Below, piece after piece: positions 62,094 to 64,000 of a stretch of DNA of 64,000 nt. This DNA comes from an uncultured Clostridia bacterium. Its GTDB lineage: Bacteria > Bacillota > Clostridia > TANB77 > CAG-508. The stretch spans positions 1-64,000 of the forward strand of contig CALXKE010000003.1 in NCBI GenBank assembly GCA_944388805.1, written 5' to 3'. Made by a program: the position numbers and the translations under genes. Positions within the stretch are counted from its first letter, which is position 1. Each line of letters starts with the position of its first letter. The notes beneath the pieces were generated by a model, which ran no database searches, had not been told where the DNA came from, and was given only the letters and a program-made list of their open reading frames with translations.

Positions 62094-63200
62094 TTATTCT
62101 TCCTTTAATAATTTTTCTAATTTTTTGATGATATGCTGATTATCATAAGTTTGTTTCTTCTCATCAAAAGTTTTTATATTATTTTCAATGATATATTTTA
62201 ATTTATTATAAATTTCATGTTCATCGTTTTCTACAATCACTGTATTTCTATAATTTTCAACAGCTTCTCTTGCTGCTGTATTGGTAATAATAATTGGCTT
62301 ATTCAAAATTTTTGCTTCTTCTAGCACCATACCATATCCTTCAAATTTAGAAAGTAAGCAAAAAATATCTGCTTGTTTCATATATGGATATGGATTTTCT
62401 TTGGCACCTAATAAGAAAAATGTTTCTTGTAAATGTTCGTCTTTTATTAATTTTTCCAATTTTTCTTTTTCTGGTCCATCACCAATAATATAAAATTTAT
62501 TCATATAATGATTTGCAATTAATTCTCTATGAATACGAATTAATCTATCAATTCCTTTTTGTTCTACTAATCTTGCTACTGTCAAGAAATTGATTTGGTG
62601 ATTATCAAAAGAAAAGTCTATTTTTTCTTCTGCTTTTTCTATTACTTTCTGTGCATTTATATAATTATAGATAACCTCTTCTGTTGGTTTCATATTCGGA
62701 TATCGTATGTCAAACACTTCTTGATTATCTTTACTAACAAATATCAGTTTTTGATATTTGTTATAAATCCTTCTATCTATGAGTAATTTTAGTTTTGCTT
62801 TTAATCCATTTCCATATACTTTTGAAATATCATTATGAATCCAAGCTATTTTCTTTGTATTTTTATTTTTTGTGCTAAATAGCCTTGTAATTGGTCCTTC
62901 TAAGAAAGCGATTTCTATATCATAATTACCTTGAATATATTTTTTATAATATTGTTTTTGGAAGCATAAAATCTTTAATGGTATTTTTATTTTTTCAAAC
63001 TGACTAAATCTCTTGTATGGTTTGTCAAATATTCTTTTTACTTTTATCTTATCATTTAAACTTTTTTCTAACTCACCTTTTCCATAAATCGTAAATATCG
63101 TAATGTCAAATGTATCACATAAACGATTTGCCATATCAACCAATACTCTCTCTGCTCCGCCTAACGTTAAACTCGTTATTCCCAATATTATCTTTTTCAT
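62094..63200 (-). CDS. Family 4 glycosyltransferase
   Basis: The 368-residue protein has a GT-B fold of the GT4 type: SLTLGGAERVLVDMANRL at the acceptor side, LTVARLVEQKGIDRLI and the nucleotide-sugar motif FCLLSKFEGYGMVLEEAKILN with the two conserved Glu residues. It transfers a sugar in surface polymer synthesis. AAGAAAGGAAT lies before the ATG, just after a family B element. Confidence 0.92.
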   Translation of the reverse strand: MKKIILGITSLTLGGAERVLVDMANRLCDTFDITIFTIYGKGELEKSLNDKIKVKRIFDKPYKRFSQFEKIKIPLKILCFQKQYYKKYIQGNYDIEIAFLEGPITRLFSTKNKNTKKIAWIHNDISKVYGNGLKAKLKLLIDRRIYNKYQKLIFVSKDNQEVFDIRYPNMKPTEEVIYNYINAQKVIEKAEEKIDFSFDNHQINFLTVARLVEQKGIDRLIRIHRELIANHYMNKFYIIGDGPEKEKLEKLIKDEHLQETFFLLGAKENPYPYMKQADIFCLLSKFEGYGMVLEEAKILNKPIIITNTAAREAVENYRNTVIVENDEHEIYNKLKYIIENNIKTFDEKKQTYDNQHIIKKLEKLLKEE

Positions 63201-63235
63201 ATTTTCATGTATTCCTTTCTTAATGCTTCAAACAT

Positions 63236-63360
63236 GGTTAGGAAAGAATTAAATTTTGGCTAGGAAAACAAGTTTGAAATTTATGAGACGTACTTATTTG
63301 TACGTTGATTAAATTTCAAATGAAGTTTGACAACGCCAAAATTCTAATTATTTTCTAACC
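63236..63360 (-). repeat. Family B RBS-proximal hairpin element, copy 2
   Basis: Outer GGTTAGGAAAGAATT pairs with AATTATTTTCTAACC, AATTTTGGC with GCCAAAATT, inner TTTGAAATTT with AAATTTCAAA, tip ACGTAC with GTACGT. Plus-strand internal loops are TAGGAAAACAAG and TGAAGTTTGACAAC, nearly those of copy 1. It begins at the stop codon of the upstream gene and ends 17 bases before the AAGAAAGGAAT ribosome site, so it fills the whole gap. Confidence 0.85.
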
Positions 63361-64000
63361 TAAACAAATTTTTCTTGTAACTTATCTCTTATAAATTTAA
63401 TTCTCGCTAAACTTGTATAAATTTTTAATGTAATTGTATTTACAGATCTCATATATAAATTCTTTAACCCTTTTTCCTTTAAATAGGTATTTTCCTTCCA
63501 ATTTGTAAATTGTGTATTCAACGATTTCCATGCCATATGAATCATTTCTTTTCTTTCTTTTTTATTTTCAATCATTACCATTCTAAGCATAGAACTACAT
63601 AAAATATATCTTGCATAAGTGTATTCTATTTCTTCTTTGTATTCTTCAAACAAATTATTTGCTTTGTAATATTCAATAACATGTCCTAAAACATCAATAA
63701 TTTCTTTTGTTCTTGTATTTTGTACATTTGAGATAGAGTCTTCTCTTTGTACATAATGAATGAATGGTTTTTGAACAATTCCATAATCATGTATCAATGG
63801 CAATAGTTTATAGAAAAACTCTACATCTTCATATCGATATCCTTTGGGAAATTCTAAATGGTTATCTTGTACAATTTCTCTTTTAATTAGTTTATTCCAT
63901 GCAACAACTCTTGTATGGATAAACATTTCTTTTTTATTACTATATTGTTTTCCTTTGCTTTCTAATGTCTTATCTGGATATTCCCATAGAAAATTACATT
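63360..64000 (-). CDS. C-terminal part of a glycosyltransferase, cut by the window edge
   Basis: The frame is open to the right end of the window; residues before the first internal Met read LWEYPDKTLESKGKQYSN. The visible part has WNKLIKREIV, the RYEDVEFFYKLLP and HYVQREDSIS motifs of family 2 glycosyltransferases (CgeB/WcaA-like second half). The catalytic first half lies outside. It is the first visible member of the surface-sugar cluster. Confidence 0.8.
   Translation of the reverse strand, partial: CNFLWEYPDKTLESKGKQYSNKKEMFIHTRVVAWNKLIKREIVQDNHLEFPKGYRYEDVEFFYKLLPLIHDYGIVQKPFIHYVQREDSISNVQNTRTKEIIDVLGHVIEYYKANNLFEEYKEEIEYTYARYILCSSMLRMVMIENKKERKEMIHMAWKSLNTQFTNWKENTYLKEKGLKNLYMRSVNTITLKIYTSLARIKFIRDKLQEKFV

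Overview
The window looks like chromosomal DNA of a low-GC, endospore-forming anaerobic Bacillota of class Clostridia. This rests on AT-rich codon use, AGGAGG-type ribosome sites, a dipicolinate synthase subunit B gene, a three-subunit NAD-linked [FeFe]-hydrogenase, SipW-type secretion and BspA-like surface repeats. Genus cannot be fixed from the sequence. I recognised no rRNA, tRNA, CRISPR array, prophage or intact transposase gene. Almost all genes lie on the minus strand.

Layout. 0-3 kb: secA with a clear promoter. 3.1-9.7 kb: a surface-protein locus on the minus strand (TasA-like protein, DUF5305-like protein, SipW signal peptidase, frameshifted BspA-like repeat protein) with a divergent small XRE regulator. 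10-14 kb: guaA, a secreted alpha/beta hydrolase and a wall-type protein. 14-21 kb: FHA-ABC transporter, AI-2E family permease, CBS protein, murD and small genes. 21.4-23.5 kb: a uracil permease fused to uracil phosphoribosyltransferase. 23.7-29.8 kb: hydrogenase genes hydC-hydB-hydA with a pepC-type peptidase between hydB and hydA. 30-40 kb: uvrB, a Yip1-like membrane protein, flavodoxin and SDR remnants, a wall amidase and a 1028-residue surface protein. 40-46 kb: pepF, an SOS-type yneA, dpaB, and three CmpB-family membrane paralogues with a MITE-like element between two of them. 47-55.5 kb: a YxdJKLM/YxeA-like antimicrobial-peptide module (two-component system, ABC transporter, YxeA protein, peptidoglycan transglycosylase) interrupted by a HigB/HigA-ImmA toxin-antitoxin pair. 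55.6-57.5 kb: an ABC-F ATPase with a regulatory-looking leader. 57.5-64 kb: DedA, MFS and a cluster of cell-surface glycosyltransferases.

The most unusual content is between the genes. At least three families of 120-190 nt structured elements recur. Their stems change by compensation while the internal loops stay conserved: family A at 2.9, 23.5, 33.7 and, diverged, 29.1 kb; family B at 51.8 and 63.3 kb with a collapsed copy at 60.6 kb; family C at 9.75 and 39.5 kb. Family B sits each time just upstream of the ribosome site of an unrelated gene. The strongest protein-level novelty is the permease-UPRT fusion, which would couple uracil entry to conversion into UMP in one polypeptide.
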